NCBI RefSeq assembly: GCF_021458635.1
Contig: NZ_JAIRDQ010000001.1
Coordinates: 1,054,001-1,118,000 of the forward strand
Length of the DNA: 64,000 bases
Direction: 5' to 3'
Source: Bradyrhizobium monzae
GTDB lineage: Bacteria > Pseudomonadota > Alphaproteobacteria > Rhizobiales > Xanthobacteraceae
Part shown: one piece after another, positions 8,383 through 16,715 of the stretch
How positions within the stretch are numbered: the first letter of the stretch is position 1
Layout: the number at the start of each line of letters is the position of its first letter
Translations under genes and position numbers: made by a program
Notes under the pieces: generated by a model
Databases searched by the model: none
What the model saw: the letters and a program-made list of their open reading frames with translations, nothing else
Told to the model about the DNA's origin: nothing

Positions 8383-8711
8383 TAGGGTGCTCCAATAGGG
8401 TTGCGAAATCCCAACCTATTGGGGGCAGTTCAGGCTCCATGAGCCCCACAGCGGACCTACCGCGCCCGGGAAGATAAACGAAGCGAGAAGAAATTGGAAG
8501 TATTCGCCCCGCCCTTTTTTTGAGCACTGAGAGACAAAGACGACGATCGAATATTTTTGCTCAGATGAGCGAGTGACGCGCATTCTCTGATTTTCGATCA
8601 GCAGCTCGCTGCGCAAAAACCGCCTTAGAATGTGCGATTAGCCAAAGAGGGTTGCAATTAGCGAACATATAGACCCAGCTTGCGCAAAATCTCCAAGCAT
8701 CTGGAATGCAG
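8383..8711. other. intergenic region with operator-like dyad, no other gene seen
   Basis: 329 bases between the antisense zinc-ribbon gene and the small terminase gene. It is more AT-rich than its surroundings and probably holds divergent promoters. A 67-codon minus-strand frame at 8416-8616 lacks a ribosome site and is not believed. Confidence 0.5.
8392..8422. promoter_or_regulatory. inverted repeat, candidate operator
   Basis: CCAATAGGGTTG (8392-8403) and CAACCTATTGG (8412-8422) form an almost perfect dyad with an 8-base spacer. It lies 10 bases upstream of the zinc-ribbon start codon and 290 bases before the terminase genes, without a T-run, so it fits an operator better than a terminator. 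Confidence 0.45.
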
Positions 8712-9164
8712 ATGGCTGCAAGCAAGCACATCACTCAGCGAAAGACTAAAGCACGATCGCGTGTCACGAATGGCAAAAGTCTATTTCCGAAAGAAGTGGA
8801 CCAGCGCACTCTTTACTATCGAAGATTTCGCGATCTCATCGATTTGCTTTCGGCTGATCTTGGCGGCGTCGATTGTCTCAGCACGAGCGAGATGGCGCTT
8901 GTCAGGACGGCAAGCACGCACATGACCGCGCTGGAGCAACTGGAGATGAAGTTCGCTCTGGCCGAGGGCAAGGCTGGTAATGACGATTTGATGCTTTACC
9001 AGACGCTCTCGAATTCATTGCGGCGGCTGCTCAAAGAACTCGGCGTCAAGCGGAAGCCGCGCGATTTGACCCCGGCGAGCCCTCGCGATTATCTGCGCAG
9101 CCGCATGATCGACGATGATGATCCGCCTCGACTGAACGGCAGCCATCGAGTGAGGGCTGCATGA
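8712..9164 (+). CDS. putative small terminase subunit
   Basis: 150 residues from ATG 8712 (an ATG six bases earlier is also possible). The basic N-terminus (TQRKTKARSRVTNGK) is followed by helices: YRRFRDLIDLLSADLG, then LSTSEMALVRTASTHMTALEQLEM, then LMLYQTLSNSLRRLLKELGVKRKPRDLTP. That last run, a helix ending in GVKRKP-x-D, is very like the C-terminus of phage small terminase (P27/TerS-like) proteins. Its stop overlaps the ATG of the large subunit, the usual TerS-TerL order. It would recognise the packaging site on element DNA. Confidence 0.65.
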   Translation: MAASKHITQRKTKARSRVTNGKSLFPKEVDQRTLYYRRFRDLIDLLSADLGGVDCLSTSEMALVRTASTHMTALEQLEMKFALAEGKAGNDDLMLYQTLSNSLRRLLKELGVKRKPRDLTPASPRDYLRSRMIDDDDPPRLNGSHRVRAA

Positions 9165-10714
9165 TCCAGAGGTATCGGGCTTCCGCTGAACAAAGGAAGC
9201 CTGGACCTCGTCGCCGACCAAAGCAGGACGGCTCGATTATCGACTGCATCCATGACCCGCAGCTCTTCGCGTCTTGGTTCGAGGACGATTGGCAGAGCTG
9301 GCAGCCATGGCTCGCGTTCCTCTGTGCTCTCTTCGCCCTGCCGATGGATGCGGACAAGCTCGGCGTCTACCGCGAATGCACGTCCCGCAAGGATGCACCG
9401 AGTGATATCGCGAGGGAAGCTTGGCTTGTCTGCGGACGGCGTGCAGGCAAAAGCTTCATCCTCGCCCTCGTCGCCGTCTTCCTCGCCGCCTTCTTTGACT
9501 ATCGGCCCTATTTGGCGCCGGGCGAGCGCGGCACGATCCTCGTCATCGCTGCCGACCGGAAGCAGAGCCGGGTCATCCTTCGTTACATCGCAGCGCTGCT
9601 CAAGGGCGTGCCGATGCTGACCCGGCTCATCACCCGAGAGACGGCGGAGGGCTTCGATCTCGCCAATTCAGTCTCAATCGAAGTCGCGACTTGCTCCTTC
9701 CGCTCGGTGCGCGGCTACACACTCGTCGCCGCCCTTCTGGATGAGGTCGCCTTCTGGCGCGCAGAGGACAGTGCTGAACCTGACTATGAAGTGCTGAATG
9801 CGCTGCGACCGGGGATGAGCACAATCCCCAATAGCATGCTGCTGTGTGCCAGCTCGCCCTATGCGCGGCGCGGCGTGCTCTTCGAGGCGCATCGGTCGCA
9901 TTTCGGCCGCGAGCATGATCCGGTCCTCGTCTGGCAGGCTGCCACGCGCCGGATGAACCCGAGCGTGCCGCAGAGCTTCATCGACGCGGAGATGGAGCGT
10001 GACGCCGCATCCGCTCGCGCCGAGTATCTTGCGCAGTTCCGCGCAGACATCGAAGCTTTCATCACCCGCGAGGCCGTGGAAGCCTGCATCTCCAAGAATG
10101 TGTATGAGCGCGGTCGGATCGATGGGGTCCGATATTCGGCTTTCTGCGATCCGTCGGGCGGCTCCGCCGACTCGATGACGCTTGCGATTGCTTCCAAGCA
10201 GAATGGCGTCGCGACGCTCGACGCTTTGCGGGAGCGCAAGCCGCCTTTTTCTCCCGAACAAGTCGTCAGCGAGTTCGCCACGCTGCTTAAGTCCTATGGC
10301 ATTACGAAGGTGCTCGGGGACCGCTATGCCGGCGAATGGGTCAAGGAGCCTTTCCGCGCGCATGGCATCACGTACGAGAGCGCGGCCAAGCCGAAGTCGG
10401 ACCTCTATCGCGATTTCCTGCCGATCGTGAACTCCCGCAAGGCCGATCTGCTCGACCACCCGAAGCTCTTGCAGCAGCTCGTTGGTCTAGAGCGGCGCGT
10501 AGCTCGCTCCGGCAAAGACAGCATCGATCACAGCCCCGGCGCTCACGATGACATCGCCAATGCGGTTGCAGGCGCGCTGACGAACGTCGGCGTGCGCAAG
10601 TACTCCTATGACTCATCGCTCGCTTGGGTCGGCGGCGACGATCTCGACGAGAACGCAACTTTCCGAGCCGGGCGGATCACCCGGTATCTCTTCAGCGGAG
10701 GAATCATCAGATGA
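9161..10714 (+). CDS. phage terminase large subunit (ATPase-nuclease)
   Basis: 517 residues, full family length. The ATPase domain has Walker A GRRAGKS at residues 92-98 and Walker B LLDEVA at 192-197 with the catalytic Glu. The RNase H-like nuclease domain shows the expected acids: Asp330 in CDPSGG, Asp387 in GDRYAGEW and Asp463/464 in HDDIANA. So both DNA translocation and cleavage should be active. It packages DNA into a procapsid through a portal, yet neither is encoded nearby. ATGA overlaps couple it to the genes before and after. Confidence 0.92.
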   Translation: MIQRYRASAEQRKPGPRRRPKQDGSIIDCIHDPQLFASWFEDDWQSWQPWLAFLCALFALPMDADKLGVYRECTSRKDAPSDIAREAWLVCGRRAGKSFILALVAVFLAAFFDYRPYLAPGERGTILVIAADRKQSRVILRYIAALLKGVPMLTRLITRETAEGFDLANSVSIEVATCSFRSVRGYTLVAALLDEVAFWRAEDSAEPDYEVLNALRPGMSTIPNSMLLCASSPYARRGVLFEAHRSHFGREHDPVLVWQAATRRMNPSVPQSFIDAEMERDAASARAEYLAQFRADIEAFITREAVEACISKNVYERGRIDGVRYSAFCDPSGGSADSMTLAIASKQNGVATLDALRERKPPFSPEQVVSEFATLLKSYGITKVLGDRYAGEWVKEPFRAHGITYESAAKPKSDLYRDFLPIVNSRKADLLDHPKLLQQLVGLERRVARSGKDSIDHSPGAHDDIANAVAGALTNVGVRKYSYDSSLAWVGGDDLDENATFRAGRITRYLFSGGIIR

Positions 10715-11070
10715 AGAGCGAAGTGTTCGACAAGGACGGCAAGCGGATCACGCTGGCCGGGAATGTGATCCCGGATGGTGCGACGATCCGGGTGCCGCGC
10801 ATGCTCATGGACGCCGCGCCGCCGGCCATACTTCACCGGCCGGGATCGCTGCCGCTTGCGGATGCGGTGATGGATGCTCGGCAAGCAGCCTATGAAGACC
10901 GCAAGCGGAGCTTGTCGGATCAATGGCGGGCGCCGGCACCGGCTCAGCCCCTGGCCGATGCCAAAGCGGGCCAGACGACGCCGCCAGCGGCCGTCGGAGG
11001 CGCTTCTGACGCCGCTGCTCAATATGCCGACCGCTGCGCGGCTCTCGAACGCGCTTATCGGAGGGCCTGA
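10711..11070 (+). CDS. hypothetical protein coupled to terminase
   Basis: 119 residues. The ATG at 10711 overlaps the TerL stop. The N-terminus (SEVFDKDGKRITLAGNVIPDGATIRVPRML) looks like a small beta domain; the rest is Ala/Pro-rich and likely disordered, ending in a short helix (AAQYADRCAALERAYRRA). In a normal phage the portal gene would follow TerL; this is far too small and does not look like one. Function unknown, possibly a packaging accessory protein. Confidence 0.65.
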   Translation: MKSEVFDKDGKRITLAGNVIPDGATIRVPRMLMDAAPPAILHRPGSLPLADAVMDARQAAYEDRKRSLSDQWRAPAPAQPLADAKAGQTTPPAAVGGASDAAAQYADRCAALERAYRRA

Positions 11071-11071
11071 C

Positions 11072-11920
11072 ATGCTGCAATTACCCACCCTGGCCCGTGT
11101 AAAGCTGGATCGGCTCGATAGCCGAGCCATAGAGCTGCATGACGCTGTCACTTCCATGGCCCGTCGAGCTTCCGAACTCTCCAGAGCGCGAAGCACGGCA
11201 CCGGTCACGGAGCTGGCCGGCATGGATCTAGAGCTGGCGCGTCTGCAGGACAAGCTACCCGATCTGCAGGAGAAGCACCGCAATCTGGCTAACCTTGGCG
11301 CCAACATCAAGCATTGGGTCTCGGTCGCGACTGGGACCTACGAGATGGCCAAGCTGAGTCGCGCGATGCCGGCCGATGTGAAGACGACTCGAACGCCGGC
11401 CCATGCAGTGTCGAATGTGAGAGCGCAGATCAAAGTGCTCGCCGCCCAGCGTGTGCGCGTCTTGCAATCGGGCGTACCGGCCGCCGATCTCAAGGAGCAG
11501 GCATCGGCCTTTGTCCAGACACAGCGCGAGAACGGACGACCGAAGCTCGTCTTTGGCCACACGATAACATTCCAAGCTCAATTCAATGCGCTCGTCGATG
11601 GAGCGTGGACAACCAAGCAAGACATCGGCGCCGCGCTCGCTTGGCTGGACCCCGTCGCATTCGAAAAAAAATTGCACGACGAAATCGAGATGCTTCCGAA
11701 GCCGACGCTCGCGATGTCGTCAGATGAGCGCGCCGCCAAGCTGCTGGAGCTGGAGGTCGAACTGCTGAAATGCGAACGCGAAGAGGAAGCGCTGATCGAA
11801 CTCAGCGAGGAGCAGGGAGCAGCCGTGCACCGCAGACTGGATGCCGATCCTCGCGCCGTGCTCGGCATCGTGATTGCGAGCGCCAAGAAGTCGAAGCCGG
11901 AGCGCATTAGAGCCGCCTAA
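11072..11920 (+). CDS. hypothetical coiled-coil protein of the element
   Basis: 282 residues from ATG 11072, preceded by GGAGGG; a longer frame to 10874 overlaps the preceding gene and is rejected. The sequence is almost all helical with heptad-like stretches (about residues 8-40, 55-80 and 225-255, the last rich in Leu and Glu). A central part contains FGHTITFQAQFNALVDG. No known phage structural family is recognised. It is the last gene of the tightly coupled operon and is followed by a GC-rich hairpin. Confidence 0.65.
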   Translation: MLQLPTLARVKLDRLDSRAIELHDAVTSMARRASELSRARSTAPVTELAGMDLELARLQDKLPDLQEKHRNLANLGANIKHWVSVATGTYEMAKLSRAMPADVKTTRTPAHAVSNVRAQIKVLAAQRVRVLQSGVPAADLKEQASAFVQTQRENGRPKLVFGHTITFQAQFNALVDGAWTTKQDIGAALAWLDPVAFEKKLHDEIEMLPKPTLAMSSDERAAKLLELEVELLKCEREEEALIELSEEQGAAVHRRLDADPRAVLGIVIASAKKSKPERIRAA

Positions 11921-11926
11921 CGAATA

Positions 11927-11955
11927 CCCTCCCGCTTGGTCTCGCGTCGGGAGGG
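11927..11955 (+). terminator. hairpin after the packaging operon
   Basis: CCCTCCCG (11927-11934) pairs perfectly with CGGGAGGG (11948-11955), six bases after the last stop codon. No T-run follows, so it may slow or protect the transcript rather than end it. Confidence 0.45.
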
Positions 11956-12076
11956 GCAATGCCTGGATCGGCTGGGATGCCCGTCGCCGATCCGGGGGCG
12001 GACAAGTCGGTGAGTGTCCGACCTTCATGAAACAACCCCGACAGCCTGCGGCCCTCCTTCCGGGCGCGGCGGGCAC

Positions 12077-12119
12077 AGCGAGCCGCCGCTCCCTGCCCGG
12101 TGTCCAGCGGCGGCTCGCT
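12077..12119 (+). terminator. strong 14-bp hairpin
   Basis: AGCGAGCCGCCGCT (12077-12090) and AGCGGCGGCTCGCT (12106-12119) are a perfect 14-bp inverted repeat with a 15-base loop, followed by a pyrimidine-rich TCCTTCT. It is likely to insulate the packaging operon from the cargo genes. Confidence 0.55.
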
Positions 12120-12300
12120 TCCTTCTAGCGTTGGCCTTGCCCGATATCTGCTTTAGCCTCGCGAGCAGACATGCCGATGTCGCGGACGCATGCCGGCTTT
12201 GGGCCAAAACTGGACATCAACAGGACAATGACAAAGCCATGGTCGCTTGTCGGCGGCCATAGCTCGATGCACTTTTATCTCTCTGTGAATTCGCGATGCC

Positions 12301-12597
12301 TCAAACCCGATTCGTGGTGCCGGCCATAACGCCAATGAACGATCCTGCCAGGAAAGAGGCACTAAGCATTATTAGATAGAGAACAAACTTGTCTTGACCA
12401 AAATGAAGTAAGATCCACCCAAGCAGCGTGCAAATTAGCCCGCAGCCTACCGGCCAAAGCGCACGCCGCCGTACTGCGAGCCGCTGGGCCGGGCCAAGCA
12501 GCTCAGAGTTCCGTGATAGATTCCAGGCTCGGCGAAACGATACCTCGTAACTCAAGGCTAATACGGCCAGACAGGCAGCGAAGAAGTAATAAGACAT
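12301..12597 (-). CDS. small three-TM membrane protein
   Basis: 98 residues from ATG 12597 (a TTG five codons upstream is possible; neither has a strong ribosome site). Hydrophobic segments lie at about residues 3-18, 50-66 and 72-92, with an Arg-rich loop after the first. Family not recognised. It faces away from the packaging operon and is one of several single-gene cargo units at this end of the element. Confidence 0.5.
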   Translation of the reverse strand: MSYYFFAACLAVLALSYEVSFRRAWNLSRNSELLGPAQRLAVRRRALWPVGCGLICTLLGWILLHFGQDKFVLYLIMLSASFLAGSFIGVMAGTTNRV

Positions 12598-12861
12598 TAT
12601 CGTTGTTGCCAACCGTTACCATCTTGAAGGACGCGAGACGATAGCGTGGATTGATTGCCTCGATCTTAAGGGGGATAGCGAACCAACAGTCGTATCGGAG
12701 CACTATTCGAAGCTCGTCAACGATGTCCGTTCAGGGTCATGAGCCCCCTCTGGGCTCGTTCAATTGCAGGTTCTGCTTACCCTCCCAAAGCGGATGAGCG
12801 CAGCCGGGGACTCGACATTTCGTTCTTGTTATGTTCTATTATCAGCATAGGCAAGGAGCGG

Positions 12862-13251
12862 ATGGCGGGCTGGCGGATGTACTCAAGAAAGCAGATAGAT
12901 CAGCTAACCGAACGCACTAAAGCCCAGCCGAAGGCGTCGGCGCCCGATCCAGCCCCGGCCGACCCGATCCCCGATGCCATGTGGCAATCGCTGCTAGACG
13001 ACCCGCGCGCGGCCGGCAAGCCCAAGGTGTCGATCCAGCAATGCCGCCTCGCCGACATCCAGCACCACATGCTGCGCGTCGCGTGCTCGCGCTGCTCTCG
13101 CATCGTTGAGATGCAGAAAGCCGAGGCCATCCGCTATTTCGGAGCTGATGCGATCTGGAAGAATGTCGGCCAGCGCTTGCTCGATCAGACCTGCACCAAT
13201 CGCACCGGCCGGCATGAGGAGGATGGCTGCTGGCCAAATTGGAACGCCTAA
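12862..13251 (+). CDS. hypothetical CxxC (zinc-ribbon-like) protein
   Basis: 129 residues from ATG 12862, preceded by AAGGAG at short spacing; ATG 12877 is an alternative. The N-terminal half is Pro/Ala-rich. The C-terminal half reads VACSRCSRIVEMQKAEAIRY, then a helix with GADAIWKNVGQRLLDQTC, and a final GCWPNW. The paired Cys residues fit a small metal-binding domain that recurs as a short hypothetical protein in alphaproteobacterial prophage regions. No function is assigned. Confidence 0.6.
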   Translation: MAGWRMYSRKQIDQLTERTKAQPKASAPDPAPADPIPDAMWQSLLDDPRAAGKPKVSIQQCRLADIQHHMLRVACSRCSRIVEMQKAEAIRYFGADAIWKNVGQRLLDQTCTNRTGRHEEDGCWPNWNA

Positions 13252-13301
13252 CCCGGAAACGAAATTCAGGCTGACACCTTCTCACAACTCAGAATAGAGT
13301 A

Positions 13302-14486
13302 ATGCAGGGCGAGGGTGAAATACTGAAGATGCCGAAAGAATTCGACTGGGAGCGGGGATTTGATCGTAACCGAGTGCTTGGTCAACTTAAAGGTATCCGA
13401 AAGAAGGACGGACGCTCTTTCGATGCGGCCGGTTATTCCTTCTGGTTTCCAGTGCTCAGTTCGGCCATCCGAGCGACCCGAATTGCAGCACCCATTAAAG
13501 CGAAATGCGTAGCGGCTTCTGTATCTGACCCATCATTGAGTCTGACCGATCCCGACGCATTTCTTGTTCGCTGCAATCAAGAATTTGAGAAATTGGCGCA
13601 GCGACCCAAATCAAAATTCGTTCTGTATACGACGATCACCTATGCCGGCCCTAAGCCAATTGATTGGATTGGTGACGATGGTGCACGCATTTATTGGCAA
13701 CCCAGCCAGCGTGGCAAGTTTTTACGCGCGGCTAGAAAAGCTCAGGAGGAGCAAAATATTCGACGGGCAGCCAGCAATATCCCGACCGAGGACGGCACAC
13801 TCTCGCCAGTTCTAGTGCACCTGTCAGCTCACGACCCTTTCGATGCCTTTGAAAGAGCTAGCGAGCATGTCGATCGCTTTCGAGGTATGCTAAATCTCCT
13901 TGTTAATTCTGGCAAATCGGTCAACCCTTTCGCCAGATTGACTGCTCCTCACGCAGTGAACAAATGTCGACGCGGCCCTTTCCATTCGATTCACTATCCG
14001 GATGGTTCGCTCGCCACCGAAACGTTTTGGTATGAACCGAGATGGGTACACGACACGCCATCCGTTGAATTTAAGGATCCTCGGGACTATCGAAAAAGCA
14101 TCCAGCGCTGGTGGAGCACGCTGCAGCGAAACTCCATGAAAGATTTCATTTCCGACATCCTCATCCGCTATTGCCGTGCGCTCGACTCACATGAAGCGGA
14201 CGCCGCGTTGCTCGGAATATGGCAGGTGTTAGAGAAATTGATGGGCACTGAAAAATACGATCTCCTTATCGATCGTCTCGTCCGGATTTTTCGAGATCAT
14301 GCCGATGCTCGATTAATCGCAGGGCATATCGCCCCTCCGATCACACCGCGATCGAGTTCCTTGAATTCAATTCGCCAGAACTTTCCGCAATCTATTTCGG
14401 ATGCCGAAGCTCGAAAGAAGATCGCGAAAGGATTACCAAGGCGGCGCGCGCCATCAACCCGGGCGCCAAGCTTCTCTTGGCTGTAA
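13302..14486 (+). CDS. HEPN-like protein, C-terminus probably truncated
   Basis: 394 residues. The first 200 residues are unclassified. The segment from about residue 275 (FISDILIRYCRALDSHEADAALLGIW, then LEKL and LIDRLVRIFRDH) resembles the helical core of ApeA-like HEPN proteins, where a catalytic RNxxxxH motif should follow a few residues later. Instead, after LIAGHI the frame becomes low-complexity Ser/Arg sequence while a different frame becomes clearly protein-like (next entry). A deletion has therefore probably removed the RNase motif. Start uncertain: ATG 13302 or 13329. Base composition is more AT-rich than its neighbours. Confidence 0.55.
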   Translation: MQGEGEILKMPKEFDWERGFDRNRVLGQLKGIRKKDGRSFDAAGYSFWFPVLSSAIRATRIAAPIKAKCVAASVSDPSLSLTDPDAFLVRCNQEFEKLAQRPKSKFVLYTTITYAGPKPIDWIGDDGARIYWQPSQRGKFLRAARKAQEEQNIRRAASNIPTEDGTLSPVLVHLSAHDPFDAFERASEHVDRFRGMLNLLVNSGKSVNPFARLTAPHAVNKCRRGPFHSIHYPDGSLATETFWYEPRWVHDTPSVEFKDPRDYRKSIQRWWSTLQRNSMKDFISDILIRYCRALDSHEADAALLGIWQVLEKLMGTEKYDLLIDRLVRIFRDHADARLIAGHIAPPITPRSSSLNSIRQNFPQSISDAEARKKIAKGLPRRRAPSTRAPSFSWL

Positions 14487-14530
14487 AGTCAGAAAGAGAG
14501 TTTGCGCTCGAGTTCGAACCAATCAACTAG
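14330..14530 (+). pseudogene. C-terminal fragment of a DUF2971-like protein
   Basis: In a frame different from the HEPN-like ORF, about 65 codons read TAIEFLEFNSPELSAIYFG, then SSKEDRERITKAARAINPGAK and AVKSEREFALEFEPIN before TAG 14528-14530. This is the shape of DUF2971 C-termini (a strand-turn with a Gly at the end, a helix, and a closing strand). It has no start codon. It abuts the end of HEPN homology, so two partly deleted cargo genes seem to have been joined out of frame. It overlaps the end of the convergent DUF3102 gene by a few bases. Confidence 0.5.
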
Positions 14531-15455
14531 ACTGCGGCGGAAGCTCACTTTGGTAGGCCGCGATCCGTGCGATTAACACTGCCTCCCGATGGCGGACGTA
14601 AGCTTCATCGAAGCCCTTCCTACTATTCGACTGCGCTTTGGCCTCCCCGTCGAGAGTCGCTACGGTCGAAGCTTCCAATCGCTCAGCGAGCTCATTCGCT
14701 GTAGTTGCGAGCCCGCGTAGCGCGCGGTTTAGCTCGCCGACGATCTCTGGTACCAAACGTTCCCGCGTGTCGATGATCCGCTCAATTTTCTCTCGAACCG
14801 CGATCTTGCGAGAGACGGGTGTCGTTCTAAAGCGGGCGCCTCGCTTGGTGGCGATCAGCGTGCTCGCCTTCGGATATGCCAGGAATTTTCTGATTTGGTC
14901 GGCCAGATCATCGACTAGCTCCGTGCTTGCGGGCTGGTCCTCTGCAAAATCATTCTCAGTCCATTGATGGCCCGGTAGCTTGCGTTCTGTTTCCCGACAC
15001 AATGCGCACTTCACCTCCGTCCGAATATCTTCGCTGCGCGGCAGAATGGTCTGACGTCCAGCGAGCGCCATCGCATCTTTGCGTTCCATCTTAGAATTGA
15101 CGACCCCGTCTTCGATGGCGCGCTCCAAGTCTTCCCGCTTCAGTTTGCTTAGCTCATAGAGCGTTCCCCACGACGCCGGCAAATCGTTCACGTGTGCTCG
15201 ATTTGCAATTATCGGATGCGACGCGATCCGCATGAGCTTCCTGGCCGTGCTTTCGGAGAACGGCAATTCATTGCGGACCATGATTTCAAATTCGCCGTGA
15301 TTGAGCGTGCCCTTCGCGTCGATCAAGCGGCTCCCGGTCTCAATGATACTTTCGACGGCGCTCCGCCAAGCTTCGGCGATGCGAAGCACATGCTCTTGTC
15401 TCGCTGACGAGGGCAGGTCTTCGGAATTGGCCTGATGTTGCATGACGGCTCTCAT
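14523..15455 (-). CDS. DUF3102-domain protein
   Basis: 310 residues (or 306 from ATG 15443, which has the better ribosome site). Residues 25-85 match the DUF3102 pattern: a helix with IETGSRLIDAKGTLNHGEFEIMV, then LPFSESTARKLMRIA. This domain is found in phage and plasmid proteins and resembles a ParB/KorB-like DNA-binding unit. A CALC pair near residue 150 and a long helical C-terminus follow. It is the last gene before the intact tRNA and reads toward the element interior. A role in partition or regulation is possible but not shown. Confidence 0.75.
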   Translation of the reverse strand: MRAVMQHQANSEDLPSSARQEHVLRIAEAWRSAVESIIETGSRLIDAKGTLNHGEFEIMVRNELPFSESTARKLMRIASHPIIANRAHVNDLPASWGTLYELSKLKREDLERAIEDGVVNSKMERKDAMALAGRQTILPRSEDIRTEVKCALCRETERKLPGHQWTENDFAEDQPASTELVDDLADQIRKFLAYPKASTLIATKRGARFRTTPVSRKIAVREKIERIIDTRERLVPEIVGELNRALRGLATTANELAERLEASTVATLDGEAKAQSNSRKGFDEAYVRHREAVLIARIAAYQSELPPQSS

Positions 15456-15658
15456 CCCTTAGCGGAGCAGTGTTTCATACAAAGAAGCACCCCGCGGTAG
15501 CTTTGCGCTTTAGTCCTTTGCCGGACTGCGGAGGTCGTTCTTCCTCGCTCAAGGAGGAATTAGGCGCACCGACCAGATGACTGCAATGTTGCGAAACGAA
15601 CGGGACGGCTCGCTAAATCCTTCGCTAAAGGACCTGAGCGATTGCCGAAACAAGGGCT

Positions 15659-15674
15659 AAGCTTTTGAAAAGCT

Positions 15675-15675
<1 letters not shown>
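15659..15675. repeat. 17-bp palindrome next to the right attachment site
   Basis: AAGCTTTT G AAAAGCTT is a perfect palindrome touching the first base of the right direct repeat. It could form part of an integrase or excisionase binding region, or the tRNA terminator made after integration. Confidence 0.35.
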
Positions 15676-15750
<75 letters not shown>

Positions 15751-15860
15751 GAAAGGCGGTCAATGCCTTGCGAGGTCGGTCGTTTAGCAAAGCGATCCGG
15801 GTCTGGCAAGCGATGTGGCGCATGTTTTCCAAGGTTCTTCCACAGCCCCGGAAATGCGAA

Positions 15861-15883
15861 AAGCCGCTGGATTCCAGCGGCTT
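15861..15883 (-). terminator. terminator of the LTXXQ gene
   Basis: AAGCCGCTGG / CCAGCGGCTT is a 10-bp perfect stem with a 3-base loop. On the minus strand it runs into TTTTCGCATTTC, a T-rich tail, 35 bases after the gene's stop. Confidence 0.7.
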
Positions 15884-15917
15884 CTCAGAGGTCCATACCC
15901 GGGAAATGCCGGAGCGC

Positions 15918-16502
15918 TTACAAGCGCCCGTCCTGATCCGGACCGTCGTCGCGATCGTGGCCGCGGAAATGGTCCATGCCACGCTCCATCATGCGGTCCA
16001 TGCCGCGCTCCATGAAGTGGCGGCGCGGGCCGTCCTCGCCGCCGCCGAATGGGCCGCGGTGGCGGGTCAAGACGGCAAGGCGGCGCTTCTGGCCGTCATC
16101 GAGGGTCTTGTAGAGCGGATCGGCGGCGTCGGCGATTTTCTTCAGCGCCGCCGAGGTCGCACCCATGTCGTCGGCGCGCTGGCGCAACCGGGCGACCGGA
16201 TCCTCCGGCTTGTCGGCATCGCCCGGGCCCGCGTTCATCCGCGCATTGGCGCGATCGAGGCGCAGCTTGGCCAAGTCGCGCACGGCGGCCTCGACCGGCG
16301 GCCACAGTTTCTCCTGGTCGGCGTTGAGCTTCAGCCCGGCATGGACCGCGGCGATCCGCGCGTCGACGAAGGCGGCGCGGTCTTCCGGGTTCATGCGGAT
16401 GTGGCGGAAGTGCTCCATCCACGGGCGATGATATTGGGCATAGACCGCGCCCGAGCCGGCGATGCTGAGCACGGCGATGGCGGCGATGGTGAACTTCCTC
16501 AT
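15918..16502 (-). CDS. periplasmic Spy/CpxP-related LTXXQ protein
   Basis: 194 residues. Signal peptide MRKFTIAAIAVLSIAGSGAVYA cleaved after AYA-like residues. The mature helical part has LNADQEKLWPPVEAAVRDLAK, the LTxxQ-family version, and later LDDGQKRRLAVL, the second LTxxQ-like repeat. The C-terminus is a Met/Arg/His/Asp-rich tail. LTXXQ proteins are periplasmic chaperones or metal-stress factors; the tail could bind metals. Monocistronic, with its own terminator; a 14-bp palindrome lies about 95 bases upstream of the start. Confidence 0.8.
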   Translation of the reverse strand: MRKFTIAAIAVLSIAGSGAVYAQYHRPWMEHFRHIRMNPEDRAAFVDARIAAVHAGLKLNADQEKLWPPVEAAVRDLAKLRLDRANARMNAGPGDADKPEDPVARLRQRADDMGATSAALKKIADAADPLYKTLDDGQKRRLAVLTRHRGPFGGGEDGPRRHFMERGMDRMMERGMDHFRGHDRDDGPDQDGRL

Positions 16503-16597
16503 ACGGACCTCCTCTGGAAGGATGTCCTGAAGATGAGGGCCTGAAGGCTAAGACGCAACTTACAACTTGGACAGGGAGCGCGTTCTTTCGGAGATGT

Positions 16598-16611
16598 CAT
16601 TCATTTGAATG
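16598..16611. promoter_or_regulatory. 14-bp palindrome upstream of the LTXXQ gene
   Basis: CATTCA TT TGAATG, a perfect dyad 96 bases before the start codon and between the two minus-strand genes. It may be an operator for the LTXXQ gene. Confidence 0.3.
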
Positions 16612-16652
16612 TCCGTTCAGCGACCGGCGGACATCATCCGTAACAAAAAAGA

Positions 16653-16677
16653 GCTTCCGTGCAGCCCGCACGGAAGC
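16653..16677 (-). terminator. Rho-independent terminator of the TRAP gene
   Basis: GCTTCCGTGC / GCACGGAAGC, a perfect 10-bp stem with a 5-base loop; on the minus strand it is followed by CTCTTTTTTG. Located 38 bases after the DctP stop codon. Confidence 0.85.
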
Positions 16678-16715
16678 CCCGCTTCATATTTCGTTTGGAT
16701 TCGTTCGAACCGCGC

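Larger units (their letters stand above)
11921..12300. other. intergenic region with two terminator-like hairpins
   Basis: 380 bases separating the packaging operon from the cargo end. It holds the hairpins at 11927-11955 and 12077-12119. Frames here lack ribosome sites; no gene is seen. Confidence 0.5.

Noticed and set aside
8416..8616. 66-codon minus-strand ORF
   Set aside because: No ribosome site and no domain; it lies in the promoter and dyad region.
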